From assembly GCA_964404765.1 (NCBI GenBank), contig CAYOLL010000002.1:1-64000 (forward strand): DNA of 64,000 bases. Reading direction: 5' to 3'. Below the pieces are notes generated by a model. It did not search any database. It was not told the DNA's origin and was given only the letters and a program-made list of their open reading frames with translations. Position 1 is the stretch's first letter. Every line of letters begins with the position of its first letter. A program made the translations under genes and the position numbers. Shown in pieces: positions 1-9,208 of this stretch. This DNA comes from CAYOLL01 sp964404765 [NCBI: uncultured Gemmatimonadota bacterium] (GTDB lineage: Bacteria > 4572-55).

Positions 1-39
1 ACACAACCCGGCGCATTTACTCCAAAACCCAAACTTATT
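1..39. repeat. End of an ACCCTAAGGGT-type palindromic element (copy C, cut by the window edge)
   Basis: Bases 1-39 are almost the exact reverse complement of the left end of the element at 37496-37639. They share the terminal 13-mer ACCCAAACTTATT (27-39) and the adjoining sequence through TTATCGACGTT. The rest of the element lies outside the window. Just beyond it, about 51-80, is a run of TCCTGTCCATCCTGTTTATCC type that looks like another dispersed repeat. Confidence 0.7.
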
Positions 40-147
40 TTATCGACGTTCCTTATCCTGTCCATCCTGTTTATCCATGTCGATAAATACCTGAACATGG
101 TTGTGGATAACGCAAATATTTGAGCATAATTTTATAAGGAGGTTTTT

Positions 148-468
148 ATGCTGATGGACGATCATAATGCCAGATCGGAAGATTTTCGGGAAAGTTTTAA
201 AGAACTGTTGCAGATGCAAATGCAAGCGCTTATTTCCCGGTCGAAAATTCCGGCCTTCGAAAATAAAGAAGTGGATGATCTTTTTTCGGAAATCGAGCAG
301 AAACAGGACGAAATTATTAACAACTACTGCATCACAAAAAAAAGAAATATCTCCGAAGCGCAACAGGTTACCGTGGAAGCTTTGGCGCATCGCGTGAGTG
401 TTCTGGAAACCAGTCTCCGCATGGCGCTGGAGCGGCTGGAGCACCTTGAAAAATCGGTCAAAAGTTGA
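148..468 (+). CDS. Small acidic coiled-coil protein upstream of pilT, function unknown
   Basis: A 106-residue protein I do not recognise. It has no signal peptide or membrane segment. The N-terminal half is rich in Asp, Glu and Gln; residues about 75-104 have a heptad-like Leu/Val pattern (VSVLETSLRMALERLEHLEK) consistent with a short coiled coil. The ATG is preceded by a strong AAGGAGG at 136-142. Its stop overlaps the GAGGGG ribosome site of the PilT-like gene, which starts 7 bp later, so the two are probably co-transcribed and translationally coupled. It could be an accessory partner of the ATPase, but only the arrangement supports that. Confidence 0.7.
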   Translation: MLMDDHNARSEDFRESFKELLQMQMQALISRSKIPAFENKEVDDLFSEIEQKQDEIINNYCITKKRNISEAQQVTVEALAHRVSVLETSLRMALERLEHLEKSVKS

Positions 469-475
469 GGGGAAT

Positions 476-1573
476 ATGGGGGATGCAACAAAGAGTACTC
501 AGCAAGTCAATGATTTGCTGACGGCAATGGTTAAAAGCGGGGCGTCTGATTTGCACTTTAAAGCCGGTAGTCCACCGCTGATGCGGATCAACGGGCAATT
601 GATTCCCGCCAAATACAATAAGCTGACGGCCAAGGACACCGAGTTTATTGCCAATGCGCTGATGACTGAAGATCATCGCGCCAAATTTTCACACACCAAC
701 GATTTGGATTTGTCTTATAGCATACCGCAATTGACCCGCTTTCGCTGCAATATTTTTCGACAGCGCGGTTCGGTAGCCATTGTTCTGCGCATCATTCCAA
801 TGAAAATTCCGGCCATCGACGAGTTGGGCTTGCCGGCGTCGATCCGTACGCTGGCGCTGGAACATCGCGGCATGGTGCTGGTCACCGGGGTGACCGGCAG
901 CGGTAAATCGTCCACCTTAGCCGCAATGATGAACGAGGTCAATAATACGCGGCGGGCGCACGTCTTGACGATTGAAGACCCGATTGAGTTTTTGTACACC
1001 GACAAGATGGCGTCGATCAATCAGCGTGAAGTCGGGGCGGACGCTACCGATTTTCCCCTGGCTTTGCGGGCGGCTTTGCGTCAAGACCCGGATGTGATCT
1101 TGGTGGGCGAAATGCGTGACCCCGAAACCATTTCCATCGCTATGAAGGCGGCTGATACCGGCCACATGGTTTTTAGTACCCTGCACACGACCAATGCCGC
1201 TAAAACAATTGATCGCATTATCGACTACTTTCCGCCGCATCAGCAGCAACAGGTTCGCTTTCAATTAGCCTCCAATCTGCGCGGCATTATTTCGCAGCGC
1301 CTGATGAAGCGCATGGATGGCAAGGGTCGGGTCGTAGCCTGCGAGGTTATGGTGAACACTTCTACCATTTCCGAGTATATAACCGAGCCGGGCAGCACCG
1401 CCAGAATTTTGGACGCGATTGAAGAAGGGCGCCAGCAATATGGTATGCAAAGTTTTGATCAGGCGATTTTGGAACTGCACAATCAAGGCGTGATTGATCA
1501 AGAAACGGCTTTGGCCAATGTCTCCAACCCCAGCGAGTTTTTATTGAAGCTGGGTGGAATTGTCAATGGATGA
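476..1573 (+). CDS. pilT: PilT/PilU-like twitching motility ATPase
   Basis: A 365-residue secretion-superfamily hexameric ATPase of the PilT class, which drives type IV pilus retraction at the inner membrane. Seen here: an N-terminal PAS-like domain (about 10-110) containing the family signature SGASDLHFKAG, Walker A GVTGSGKS at 138-145, the Asp box HVLTIEDPIEF, Walker B DPDVILVGEMRD and the His box GHMVFSTLHTTNA. The frame is open further upstream, but the ATG at 476 fits PilT length and has GAGGGG 4-9 bp before it. No pilin, pilB, pilC or secretin gene lies in the window, so it is an orphan here. PilT versus a PilU-like paralogue cannot be decided from sequence alone. Confidence 0.93.
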   Translation: MGDATKSTQQVNDLLTAMVKSGASDLHFKAGSPPLMRINGQLIPAKYNKLTAKDTEFIANALMTEDHRAKFSHTNDLDLSYSIPQLTRFRCNIFRQRGSVAIVLRIIPMKIPAIDELGLPASIRTLALEHRGMVLVTGVTGSGKSSTLAAMMNEVNNTRRAHVLTIEDPIEFLYTDKMASINQREVGADATDFPLALRAALRQDPDVILVGEMRDPETISIAMKAADTGHMVFSTLHTTNAAKTIDRIIDYFPPHQQQQVRFQLASNLRGIISQRLMKRMDGKGRVVACEVMVNTSTISEYITEPGSTARILDAIEEGRQQYGMQSFDQAILELHNQGVIDQETALANVSNPSEFLLKLGGIVNG

Positions 1574-1586
1574 TCTGAACGGATTA

Positions 1587-1713
1587 AAAATAGAACGCGG
1601 ATGAGACGGATTACGCGGATTTTCACGGATAAAATTGATAAGATCGATAAGATCTTTGGAAAGTTTTATCCGTGTAAATCCGTTTCATCCGCGTTATCCG
1701 CGTTCTATCTTTT
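1587..1713. repeat. Long inverted repeat of the ATCCGTGTAAATCCG family (copy G1)
   Basis: A near-perfect inverted repeat with arms of about 46-50 bases (1587-1632 and 1664-1713). The left arm begins AAAATAGAACGCGGATGAG and the right arm ends with the complementary CGCGTTCTATCTTTT. Related single arms occur at 22074-22122 and 58640-58690. It lies between pilT and the Uma2 gene and could fold into a strong hairpin that ends or attenuates pilT transcription. Confidence 0.85.
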
Positions 1714-1734
1714 GAATGGAGTGGAGGCGTAAAA

Positions 1735-2517
1735 ATGGAAGACACAATTGCTTATCGCGAAGTGACGACAACCGAAGCCGACCCGGTCATTTTAAAATTT
1801 CCCACCGATTTACCAACCGATGATGGTGAACCCTTGGAATCTCCCTGGCATCGCATGGCGATCAACGTTTTGGTTGAGTCGCTTGAGTATCACTGGCGCA
1901 GCCGCAGCGATTATTTTTGTGGCGGCAACATGTTTGTATACTTCAGCGCGCGTCAAATTCGTAATAAAGATTACCGCGGGCCGGACTTTTTTCTGGTTAA
2001 AAATGTAAATAAAGAGCCTTTGCGCGGATCATGGATTGTATGGGAAGAAGACGGGCGTTATCCGGATTTAATTGTCGAACTGCTTTCCCCCACGACGGCG
2101 CGGATTGATAAGACCATTAAGAAAGACCTTTATCAGGACGTGTTTAAGACAGCGGAATACTTTTGTTATGACCCGGATAAGCTGGCTTTGATTGGCTGGC
2201 GATTAAGCGATGAGGCCAAATATAGGCCGATTCCGCCGGATAAACACGGTCGGCTCTGGAGTGATGTTTTGCAGATGTGGTTAGATCGCTGGGAAGGACT
2301 GGCCTACGGTCGGTGGGATCACTGGCTGCGTTTTTTTGAACCGTCCGGCGATATGGCTTTGCTGTGGCAAGAGGCGGAAAAAAGCGAGGCGCTCAACGAA
2401 AGAAAGCGCGCTGATGCTGAAAGAAACCGCGCCGATGCTGAAACCACCACTCGTCAAGCCGCCGAGAATGAAGTCGAGCGGTTGAAAGCTGAATTGATGA
2501 AGTTGCAGGCAAAATAA
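1735..2517 (+). CDS. Uma2-family PD-(D/E)XK nuclease-like protein with coiled-coil tail
   Basis: A 260-residue member of the Uma2 (DUF820) family, which has a PD-(D/E)XK restriction-endonuclease fold and largely unknown biological role. The family core is visible: GPDFFLV near 82-88, PDLIVELLSPTT at about 110-121, a Lys about ten residues later, and EYFCYDPD at 141-148 in place of the usual EYWIVDP. After residue 210 the protein becomes highly charged, with repeated RADAERNRADAE-like units, forming a coiled-coil tail often seen in multi-copy Uma2 families. GGAGG at 1723-1727 precedes the ATG. A second, shorter Uma2 gene lies at 8408-9046. Confidence 0.9.
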   Translation: MEDTIAYREVTTTEADPVILKFPTDLPTDDGEPLESPWHRMAINVLVESLEYHWRSRSDYFCGGNMFVYFSARQIRNKDYRGPDFFLVKNVNKEPLRGSWIVWEEDGRYPDLIVELLSPTTARIDKTIKKDLYQDVFKTAEYFCYDPDKLALIGWRLSDEAKYRPIPPDKHGRLWSDVLQMWLDRWEGLAYGRWDHWLRFFEPSGDMALLWQEAEKSEALNERKRADAERNRADAETTTRQAAENEVERLKAELMKLQAK

Positions 2518-2671
2518 GCGGAGGCGCTGCCATGCCGCTAATGCGCATTTGCGGAAAATCCGAAAGCCTTTACACCCTTTTGATAATGATAAGCCATCCA
2601 AATATTCTCGCGGGTATTGCCATAAAAAGCTGTCTGTTTTTAACATCAACATCCTGGAGGAAAAAATTTTA

Positions 2672-4381
2672 GTGAATCGTAAACGCTTGACTCTTCTGAT
2701 CCTGCTGACATTCCCGCTTTTGTCCAACTGCGTCTACTTCAACACCTTTTACAATGCCCGCAAGTATTTTAAAGAAGCGCAAAAGCAGCAATCGTCTTAT
2801 GGCAATAAACCCTCTCAACAGCAAATCGACCTGTACAACAAGTGTATTGAGCGCTGCGCCAAAGTCGTGGGGCGTTACAAAAAAAGCGGCTATGTGGATG
2901 ACGCGCTGTTTTTGATGGGCAAATCGATGTTGGGCAAGCAGGAGCCACAAAACGCCATCACCACGCTGGAGCAGTTGGTCGAAAGTTATCCCAACAGCGA
3001 CTATGTGGATGAGGCATCCTTGCTTATCGGGCAGGCTTATTACGATCTCAAAAGGCCGTCGGAAGCGCTGGTCATTTTTAGAGAAACCATCGAAAAATTC
3101 CCGCATCGTTCCTTTGCTGTCCGCGCCCAATTTTCCATCGGCGACATTTTCTTCGTTAAAGAGGACTATAAACAGGCCGTAGTTGAATATTCACGGGCGC
3201 TGGAAATGAAAAGCCGCGGCCCGGTGGCGCTGGAGGCATACACCCAAATTGGCGAGTGCTATCTAAAGCTCAAAAACTACCCGGAGGCGCAGCAGGCTTT
3301 TGCTCGTGCGCGGAGCTTAACCCCGGATAAAAAGCGCCGCTATGACTTCAGTCTGAAAGAAGGTCAATGCTTAATCGAAATCGAGGAATATGATCGGGCA
3401 CAGCAGCTTTTTAAAAATCTTAAAGCCAATGCGCCGACACCCATGGAAAGAACGCGGCTTGACGTAAAAATCGCCGAAACCCATTTTGGCCTCAATGAAA
3501 ATCTGGCTGCTTTAGAAATTCTTCAGACCATTTTGCAGGATCGCACGAACATGGCGGCGGCAGCGGACGCTAACTTTGCCATGGGCCGATATTTTGAGAA
3601 GTCCGCAGCCTACGACAGCGCCTTGGTCTATTACGAAAGCGCAGCTAAGGGCGGTAGTTCTACAGAAAATGAAACGGCTGTCCGCGCCGGACAGAAAAAG
3701 CAAGAACTTCAGCGTCTGCAAAGCCTTAAGAAAATTACGGACGATCCGGAAAAAGCCGCTGAAAGTTATTTTACGCTCGGCGAACTCTATTTATATGATT
3801 TCCAAAATGTGAAGCAATCCGTTCAGCATTATCGCGTTGTCACGGACAGCTTTTCGCAAACGTCATACGCACCCAAAGCGATGCTGGCGCTTGGCTTTGT
3901 TTATGAGCAGTGGGAGGATCAGCCAGACTCCGCCGACGCTTTGTTTGGCCGGCTATTGCGGGATTACAGCGCCACGCCGGAAGCGGACGCAGTTCGGACC
4001 CGTTTTGGTCTGCCGGAAAACAAGAGATTGTACCAAATTCCTAAAGAGCCTGAACCAAAAGCTAAGCCGGATAGTGTGGCGGTAAAAAATGATCTTCCGA
4101 CCACTGCGGCGGCAACAGACAGCGCAAAAAATGCCGATAATATTCCCAAAACCATTAAATGGCCGGAAGCCTCACCGGATTCAAGTCTAACCGAACCAAA
4201 AAACGCGGCAACGGATTCCACATCCGCTTTGCCCATTCAACCCGGCCTGACGAGTCCGGCGATAATTGATTCGCTGCCGAAACTTCCGCTGCCGGAAAAT
4301 GTCATGTTATCACAACCCGCGGATTCCAGCAGTCAGTCGCCGGCGGATAGTTTAAAATCCAAACCGAAACTTGAACCTTAG
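2672..4381 (+). CDS. TPR-repeat outer-membrane lipoprotein, BamD/YbgF-like
   Basis: A 569-residue protein with many tetratricopeptide repeats (about 50-430), such as ALFLMGKSMLGKQEPQNAIT and ALVIFRETIEKFPHRSFAV. I chose the GTG at 2672: it follows CTGGAGG at 2654-2660 and gives a clean signal sequence ending in PLLSNC, a probable lipobox with an unusual Asn before Cys. An upstream ATG in the same frame at 2549 would bury the signal. The text after Cys (VYFNTFYNARKYFKEA) resembles TPR lipoproteins of FCB-group bacteria related to BamD. The last 110 residues are Pro/Ser/Thr/Lys rich and probably disordered. The surface-protein gene follows after 11 bp, so they likely form one operon; a role in its export or anchoring is an inference. 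Confidence 0.85.
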   Translation: MNRKRLTLLILLTFPLLSNCVYFNTFYNARKYFKEAQKQQSSYGNKPSQQQIDLYNKCIERCAKVVGRYKKSGYVDDALFLMGKSMLGKQEPQNAITTLEQLVESYPNSDYVDEASLLIGQAYYDLKRPSEALVIFRETIEKFPHRSFAVRAQFSIGDIFFVKEDYKQAVVEYSRALEMKSRGPVALEAYTQIGECYLKLKNYPEAQQAFARARSLTPDKKRRYDFSLKEGQCLIEIEEYDRAQQLFKNLKANAPTPMERTRLDVKIAETHFGLNENLAALEILQTILQDRTNMAAAADANFAMGRYFEKSAAYDSALVYYESAAKGGSSTENETAVRAGQKKQELQRLQSLKKITDDPEKAAESYFTLGELYLYDFQNVKQSVQHYRVVTDSFSQTSYAPKAMLALGFVYEQWEDQPDSADALFGRLLRDYSATPEADAVRTRFGLPENKRLYQIPKEPEPKAKPDSVAVKNDLPTTAAATDSAKNADNIPKTIKWPEASPDSSLTEPKNAATDSTSALPIQPGLTSPAIIDSLPKLPLPENVMLSQPADSSSQSPADSLKSKPKLEP

Positions 4382-4392
4382 AGGAGAAATTT

Positions 4393-7300
4393 ATGATTTC
4401 ACGTAAAGCATTGTGGGTCGTTGTGTTGCTGGGTCTTATCTCTGTCCGGGCCAGCGCGCAGACGACGATTTCCAGCGTTGAAGTGAGCAACATTACCAGT
4501 TCCAGTTTTACAGTGACCTGGGTTTCGCAAAATCGGGAAGCCGGTTCCGTTTCCTACGGCGTTTCTTCCGGAAATTTAGTCAATCAATTGGCAGATGCCC
4601 GCACTCTGCCGGCCAGTGATTTTTACGACGCCGTTTTTGATCCAGGCCAGGCGCAGACGCATTTTGTGCAGATTACCGGACTAAATGCGGCGACGGCTTA
4701 TTACTTTAGAATTCGTTCGGGGGGATCACTCAGCCTGCTGACATACCAGGCGATCACTGCGCCACAATCCGGCAGCGTCCCCCTGCCGCCAAACGCCATT
4801 CTAAGCGGCATCATTACCGCGCGTGACGGAGTGAATACGGTGCGGGTGCCAGGCGCACTGGTCTCATTTTATCTGGCAAAGTCCGATGGCCGCCGCTCGC
4901 AGCAAATTACGACGATCTGCAATCGTGACGGCAACTATACCGCCTTTACCGGATCATCGTCATTAACCCAAAGTCTAACCGGCTATTTTGATTTTAACTC
5001 GACCAGCGACCTGTTGTTTATAGCCAGTTATGGCGGATCGACCGGTCAATTTGCCGCCTCCTATCCCCTACCCCAAATCGGCACGCTGGCAAGTGATATG
5101 TTTATCATGCAGGTCAATCTGCTCTTGCAGGTCAATCTGAGCCCCCAAATTTTGCCGGCAATTCCGGCGATCACCATTAATGAAGACGATTCCCTGCTCT
5201 ACAATCTGGACCGGCATGAGTTTGATCCGCAAGGCAACACAACCCGCCTGTTCTGGGGCATTCGCAACAATGCGACCAGTCTGTTAAGTAAAGCCGAGAT
5301 TCGAGCCAACGGCTCCAGCCAAAGCCTGTTTATTAAGCCGGTTGCCAACTTAAGCGGCAGCGGCTCAATCAAGCTGGAGTTGTATCAGCCGGTTCTTGAT
5401 CTCTTAGCCAGCCAGAATGTCACCATTACGGTCACTGCCGTTAATGATGTGCCGCATATTCGCAATCTGCCCCAGACCGCATACCCGGAAATCGAAATTA
5501 ACAAGCCGTTTTCATTTCAAGTCGAAGCCAGCGACGAAGACCACGCCAACAGCCTGCTAAGCTATTCCCTATTGGACGCGCCAACCGGCATGACCATTTC
5601 CAGCGCCGGCTTGATTACCTGGACTCCGGCGCAGCAGCAAACCGGCATCCAGCACACCGAAGTTATTGTGCGTGATCCTGTCGGCGATGACGATCAGCAG
5701 CCGCTTTATGTCGTCGTTCTGGGAGGGAAGGCCCCGAAAATTCAAAGTGTCGGCAACACAAACGGGCGTGAAGATGCCGCAGCCAGCTTAAATATGACAC
5801 CCTTCATCAGCGATTACACCGGACTCCTGTCAAGCTTGCGCTGGCAGTGGACACCAAGCGCCCATGTGACCGTCCGGCACGATACCCTGACCAGCGTGGC
5901 GACATTTACACCAACCGCCGATTGGTATGGCACGGAAAACGTCTTTGTCCGGGTAACGACGCGTGACAATTTAACCAGCAATCTGGCAACCATCGGGGTG
6001 ACATTTTTACCGGTAAACGATGCTCCGGTCATGAGCATTTTTTCGCCGCTGCAATTTTTGGAGGATAGCTCCGGCCAACTCAATCTGAACGATTACGTCA
6101 GCGACATTGACAATACTGACCAAAGCTTGCGCTGGAGCGTAATACAACCGCCGACGGTCGCTATTTCCATTAATTCACAGACCAATATTGCTACTTTTAC
6201 GCCGGCGCCAAACTGGTCCGGCTCAGTAGTCGTGTCCTTTGTTGTGCGTGATGATTCTTTAGCAGAGGCTTCCGGCGCTTTGGCGGTGACCGTTCAACCG
6301 GTAAACGATCCGCCGGTTCTGACCGGTTTTGCCAGCTTTTACAGTATGAAAGAGGATGAATCTTTTCAGCTGAATTTATTGCCATTTGTTTTCGACTGGG
6401 ATGATATTCAATTTACCTGGGATGTTATTGGTGAAACCCATATAACGGCTGAAGTCAGCGCCGGCGGCCGTCTGTCCATCACGCCGCAGTTAGATTGGTA
6501 CGGCACGGAGCATCTCAGCATATTTGTGACCGACGCCGCCGGGCTTTCGGCGGTGGACGAGTTTGATTTTTATGTGTTTGCCGTCAATGATCCGCCGCGA
6601 TTCAGCCCGGTTAATGTCCCGCCTATTGCCGAAGGCGTCCAGTTCCGGCTGCCGATTCAAGTCGCCGATCCGGAAGGCCAGGCCTTCACCGTTCAGGCGC
6701 TGACCCTGCCCACCGGCATGACCTTCAACGCCCAAAGCCGCGAACTGGCCTGGACGCCGCAGAATTATCAGGTTGGCCAGCATCGTGTCAGCCTGTCTGC
6801 CGATGACGGGCAACCGGCGCGTATAGCATCTACGCTGGACTTTACGCTGACGGTGCAAAATACCAACAACCCGCCAACCATCCGTCCACTGAATAATATC
6901 TCGGCAGATGAAGGCCAGATCGTGGCTTTTCAGGCGGTTGCCGCCGATTCGGATATGGTTCACGGGGAAACGCTGACCTTTTCCGACAATACCCCCATTT
7001 TTGAGATAAACCCGGCCACCGGCCAAGTCAACTTTACCACAACGAATGCCCATAACGGTCAGCACAACATCACCATCACCGTGACCGACAAAGGCGGCTT
7101 ATTTGCCCAGACCAGCTTTGTTTTAACGGTTAGTAACGTCAATGACCCGCCAAAAATCAGCGGATTTCCAAGCGAAATTCGCTTTAACGAAGATACTGTC
7201 TATAATGCGTTGGACCTGGATGACTATGTGGCCGACCCCGACGATGCCGACGCTGCCTTAACCTGGCAGTCGCCGTCGATTACGCGCCTCACCGTGGCCA

Positions 7301-8307
7301 TTGATCCGCAAACCCATAACGTAACCATGACCCCGGAGCTTAACTTTAACGGCACCCGCGCCGCCAAATTTATTGTGACTGACCGGGCAGGTGCGCGTGA
7401 TAGCATCACCGCCGCCATCCGGATTCTACCGGTTAACGATCCGCCAAATGCGTTTAACCTGTTGACACCAGCGAATTTAGCCGTAAAAAATAAGCAGACG
7501 GTCACGCTGGATTGGGAAAACAGCTCGGATCTGGAAAGTGGCGCAGTCACCTACGTGCTGCGCTACGGAGTTAACCCAAGCCTGGCCGGAGCCACAGAAG
7601 TCCCCAACATTTCCGCTTCGACATTTGATGTTAGCCCATTGATCGACCGGACTACCTATTATTGGCAAGTCGCGGCGCAAGACCCCGACGGCGCACAGAC
7701 TTGGACATCAATCTGGCAATTCCGGATTGATCTGAGCGTGCCGGTGGATTTGCGCGCCTTTTCGGCTATTGAGCAGCCGGGAAAAGTTCGTTTGGAATGG
7801 GAAGTTAGCCGCAACGAAGGCTTGGTTGGTTTTAATGTCTACCGGCATGAATTACCGGAATTTGCTGCTGCACAACAACTTAACTCCCTGTTAATTATCG
7901 GTGGCCCGCTGTTCGAGTATGAGGACGAAACGGCTCTGGCCGATCAATCGTATCGCTATTGGCTGCAAGCTGTTGAAGCCGACGGGCAGACTACGCTGTT
8001 TGGCCCGGTCAGCGGACGCGCTTTGGCTACGCAAGCCATCCTGTTGGGCAATCGCCCCAACCCGTTCCGTGATCAAACGACAATCGAATTCTATTTGCCG
8101 CAGGCACAGCAGGCTTCCCTGATCGTCTACAATACCGCCGGGCAACTGATTCGTGAACTTGTTAATGGTAATATGCGTGCGGGCCGTCATCAAACGCTGT
8201 GGGATGGGCGCGATATGAATGGCCAGACGATAAGTTCCGGCGTTTATCTGAGTATTTTGCAATTGGGTTCACGAAAGTATACACAACGACTGCTGTTAGT
8301 GCGTTAG
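4393..8307 (+). CDS. Giant secreted cadherin/tandem-95-like surface protein with T9SS-type sorting domain
   Basis: A 1304-residue secreted protein. Signal peptide about 1-22 (cleavage after ASA). A fibronectin III-like domain follows at about 25-125, then a carboxypeptidase-regulatory-like segment near 135-245. The middle (250-1020) is a chain of Ig/cadherin-like domains separated by the hallmark linker PVNDPPV and variants (VNDVPHI, VNDAPVM, VNDPPVL, VNDPPRF, TNNPPTI, VNDPPKI, VNDPPNA). Two fibronectin-like domains precede a C-terminal FlgD-like sorting domain of about 85 residues starting LGNRPNPFRDQTTIEFYLP and ending RLLLVR. Such proteins are adhesins or matrix proteins carried across the outer membrane by type IX secretion. 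GAGGAG precedes the ATG. Confidence 0.9.
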   Translation: MISRKALWVVVLLGLISVRASAQTTISSVEVSNITSSSFTVTWVSQNREAGSVSYGVSSGNLVNQLADARTLPASDFYDAVFDPGQAQTHFVQITGLNAATAYYFRIRSGGSLSLLTYQAITAPQSGSVPLPPNAILSGIITARDGVNTVRVPGALVSFYLAKSDGRRSQQITTICNRDGNYTAFTGSSSLTQSLTGYFDFNSTSDLLFIASYGGSTGQFAASYPLPQIGTLASDMFIMQVNLLLQVNLSPQILPAIPAITINEDDSLLYNLDRHEFDPQGNTTRLFWGIRNNATSLLSKAEIRANGSSQSLFIKPVANLSGSGSIKLELYQPVLDLLASQNVTITVTAVNDVPHIRNLPQTAYPEIEINKPFSFQVEASDEDHANSLLSYSLLDAPTGMTISSAGLITWTPAQQQTGIQHTEVIVRDPVGDDDQQPLYVVVLGGKAPKIQSVGNTNGREDAAASLNMTPFISDYTGLLSSLRWQWTPSAHVTVRHDTLTSVATFTPTADWYGTENVFVRVTTRDNLTSNLATIGVTFLPVNDAPVMSIFSPLQFLEDSSGQLNLNDYVSDIDNTDQSLRWSVIQPPTVAISINSQTNIATFTPAPNWSGSVVVSFVVRDDSLAEASGALAVTVQPVNDPPVLTGFASFYSMKEDESFQLNLLPFVFDWDDIQFTWDVIGETHITAEVSAGGRLSITPQLDWYGTEHLSIFVTDAAGLSAVDEFDFYVFAVNDPPRFSPVNVPPIAEGVQFRLPIQVADPEGQAFTVQALTLPTGMTFNAQSRELAWTPQNYQVGQHRVSLSADDGQPARIASTLDFTLTVQNTNNPPTIRPLNNISADEGQIVAFQAVAADSDMVHGETLTFSDNTPIFEINPATGQVNFTTTNAHNGQHNITITVTDKGGLFAQTSFVLTVSNVNDPPKISGFPSEIRFNEDTVYNALDLDDYVADPDDADAALTWQSPSITRLTVAIDPQTHNVTMTPELNFNGTRAAKFIVTDRAGARDSITAAIRILPVNDPPNAFNLLTPANLAVKNKQTVTLDWENSSDLESGAVTYVLRYGVNPSLAGATEVPNISASTFDVSPLIDRTTYYWQVAAQDPDGAQTWTSIWQFRIDLSVPVDLRAFSAIEQPGKVRLEWEVSRNEGLVGFNVYRHELPEFAAAQQLNSLLIIGGPLFEYEDETALADQSYRYWLQAVEADGQTTLFGPVSGRALATQAILLGNRPNPFRDQTTIEFYLPQAQQASLIVYNTAGQLIRELVNGNMRAGRHQTLWDGRDMNGQTISSGVYLSILQLGSRKYTQRLLLVR

Positions 8308-8407
8308 CCAATTTTTTCGCAACTCGTCGAGCCGATTACTGTTACGCTCTTGAAATTACCCTTAACGTTCTTAACGTTACTAAAAGCCAAAAGAAAGGAG
8401 TTGTCCG

Positions 8408-9046
8408 ATGTCTATTATGGAAGCCGAAATTTACGCCTCGCCGGTTACGACGTTGATTCCGCCTAAGCCCGTTGCGTCGGCCAAACCGCTGTCGCTGGAA
8501 GAGCGCACCGATGTGACCATAGATGAATTGGAAGCGAACGATCCAGGTTATCCCTTTGATTTAGTGGATGGAAAGGTGGTGAGAAAAATGGCGGGCTATG
8601 AACAAAGCAGATTAGTGTCAAAACTCAACCTGTTAATTGGCAAATTCCTGGAACTAAATCCCATTGGCGAGTTGCTTACGCAACTCAATTATCGCCTTTT
8701 TCCTGACAATAAGTTGCAAAGTCGCGCCCCGGATATTTCCTTTGTCCGCAACGAGCGCTTGAGTCTGATAACGCCCGGCTATCCGACGATGGCCCCGGAT
8801 TTGGCCATCGAAATTATCTCCCCCAATGATCGCGTCGATGCGGTATTTGACAAAGCCGGTTTGTATGTCGAACGCGGTGTTCAAGAGGTTTGGCTGGTGC
8901 TGCCTCAGGCCCGTCAAATCCTGGTTTACACGCCCGGCGCAATTTCCGGGGTCAAAACCACACTTCAATCCTCAGTACTAGCCGGCTTTGTGCTGAATTT
9001 GAAAGATATTTTCCCGGAACCGCCTCAGGCGCAGCCAGAATCATAA
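8408..9046 (+). CDS. Uma2-family PD-(D/E)XK nuclease-like protein
   Basis: A 212-residue Uma2 (DUF820) protein, the more canonical of the two in the window. Core motifs: PDISFV at 108-113, DLAIEIISPNDRVD from 131, Lys149, and GVQEVWLVLPQARQILVY in the last third, matching the family pattern PDxxxV...DLxxEIxSPxD...K...EVWLVxP. It lacks the charged tail of the homologue at 1735-2517. The ATG has AAAGGAG at 8394-8400. It is followed by a hairpin shared with a convergent gene. Confidence 0.92.
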   Translation: MSIMEAEIYASPVTTLIPPKPVASAKPLSLEERTDVTIDELEANDPGYPFDLVDGKVVRKMAGYEQSRLVSKLNLLIGKFLELNPIGELLTQLNYRLFPDNKLQSRAPDISFVRNERLSLITPGYPTMAPDLAIEIISPNDRVDAVFDKAGLYVERGVQEVWLVLPQARQILVYTPGAISGVKTTLQSSVLAGFVLNLKDIFPEPPQAQPES

Positions 9047-9112
9047 ATTTTTAGCTAAAATTTTTAATGTTTGTGCGATTAAAAATCGCCATAAAGTGAA
9101 AATGTTTGGGGA

Positions 9113-9172
9113 TGTCGCACGATTCGCCAGTGTCGTCAAATCAAAACCCTGACGCCGGCGAATCGTGCGACA
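9113..9172. terminator. Perfect 16-bp inverted repeat between convergent genes
   Basis: TGTCGCACGATTCGCC at 9113-9128 is perfectly complementary to 9157-9172, with a 28-base loop that contains more complementary bases. It sits between the convergent Uma2 and lipoprotein genes, where it could act as a two-way terminator. There is no clear T-tract, so a palindromic intergenic repeat is equally possible. Confidence 0.55.
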
Positions 9173-9208
9173 ATTCGCGATTTATCGTAGCAGGTAAATC
9201 CATAGAGT

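Noticed and set aside
40-444. A 134-codon minus-strand frame at the window start
   Set aside because: Opposite the small coiled-coil gene, which has a strong ribosome site and is coupled to pilT.
1621-1713. TTATCC-containing runs suggesting DnaA boxes or an origin
   Set aside because: They are the arms of a dispersed inverted repeat; no cluster of TTATCCACA, no dnaA or dnaN nearby.
6490-7065. A 191-codon minus-strand frame inside the giant surface protein gene
   Set aside because: Shadow of a clearly coding gene with repeated PVNDPP linkers; no ribosome site or motif.
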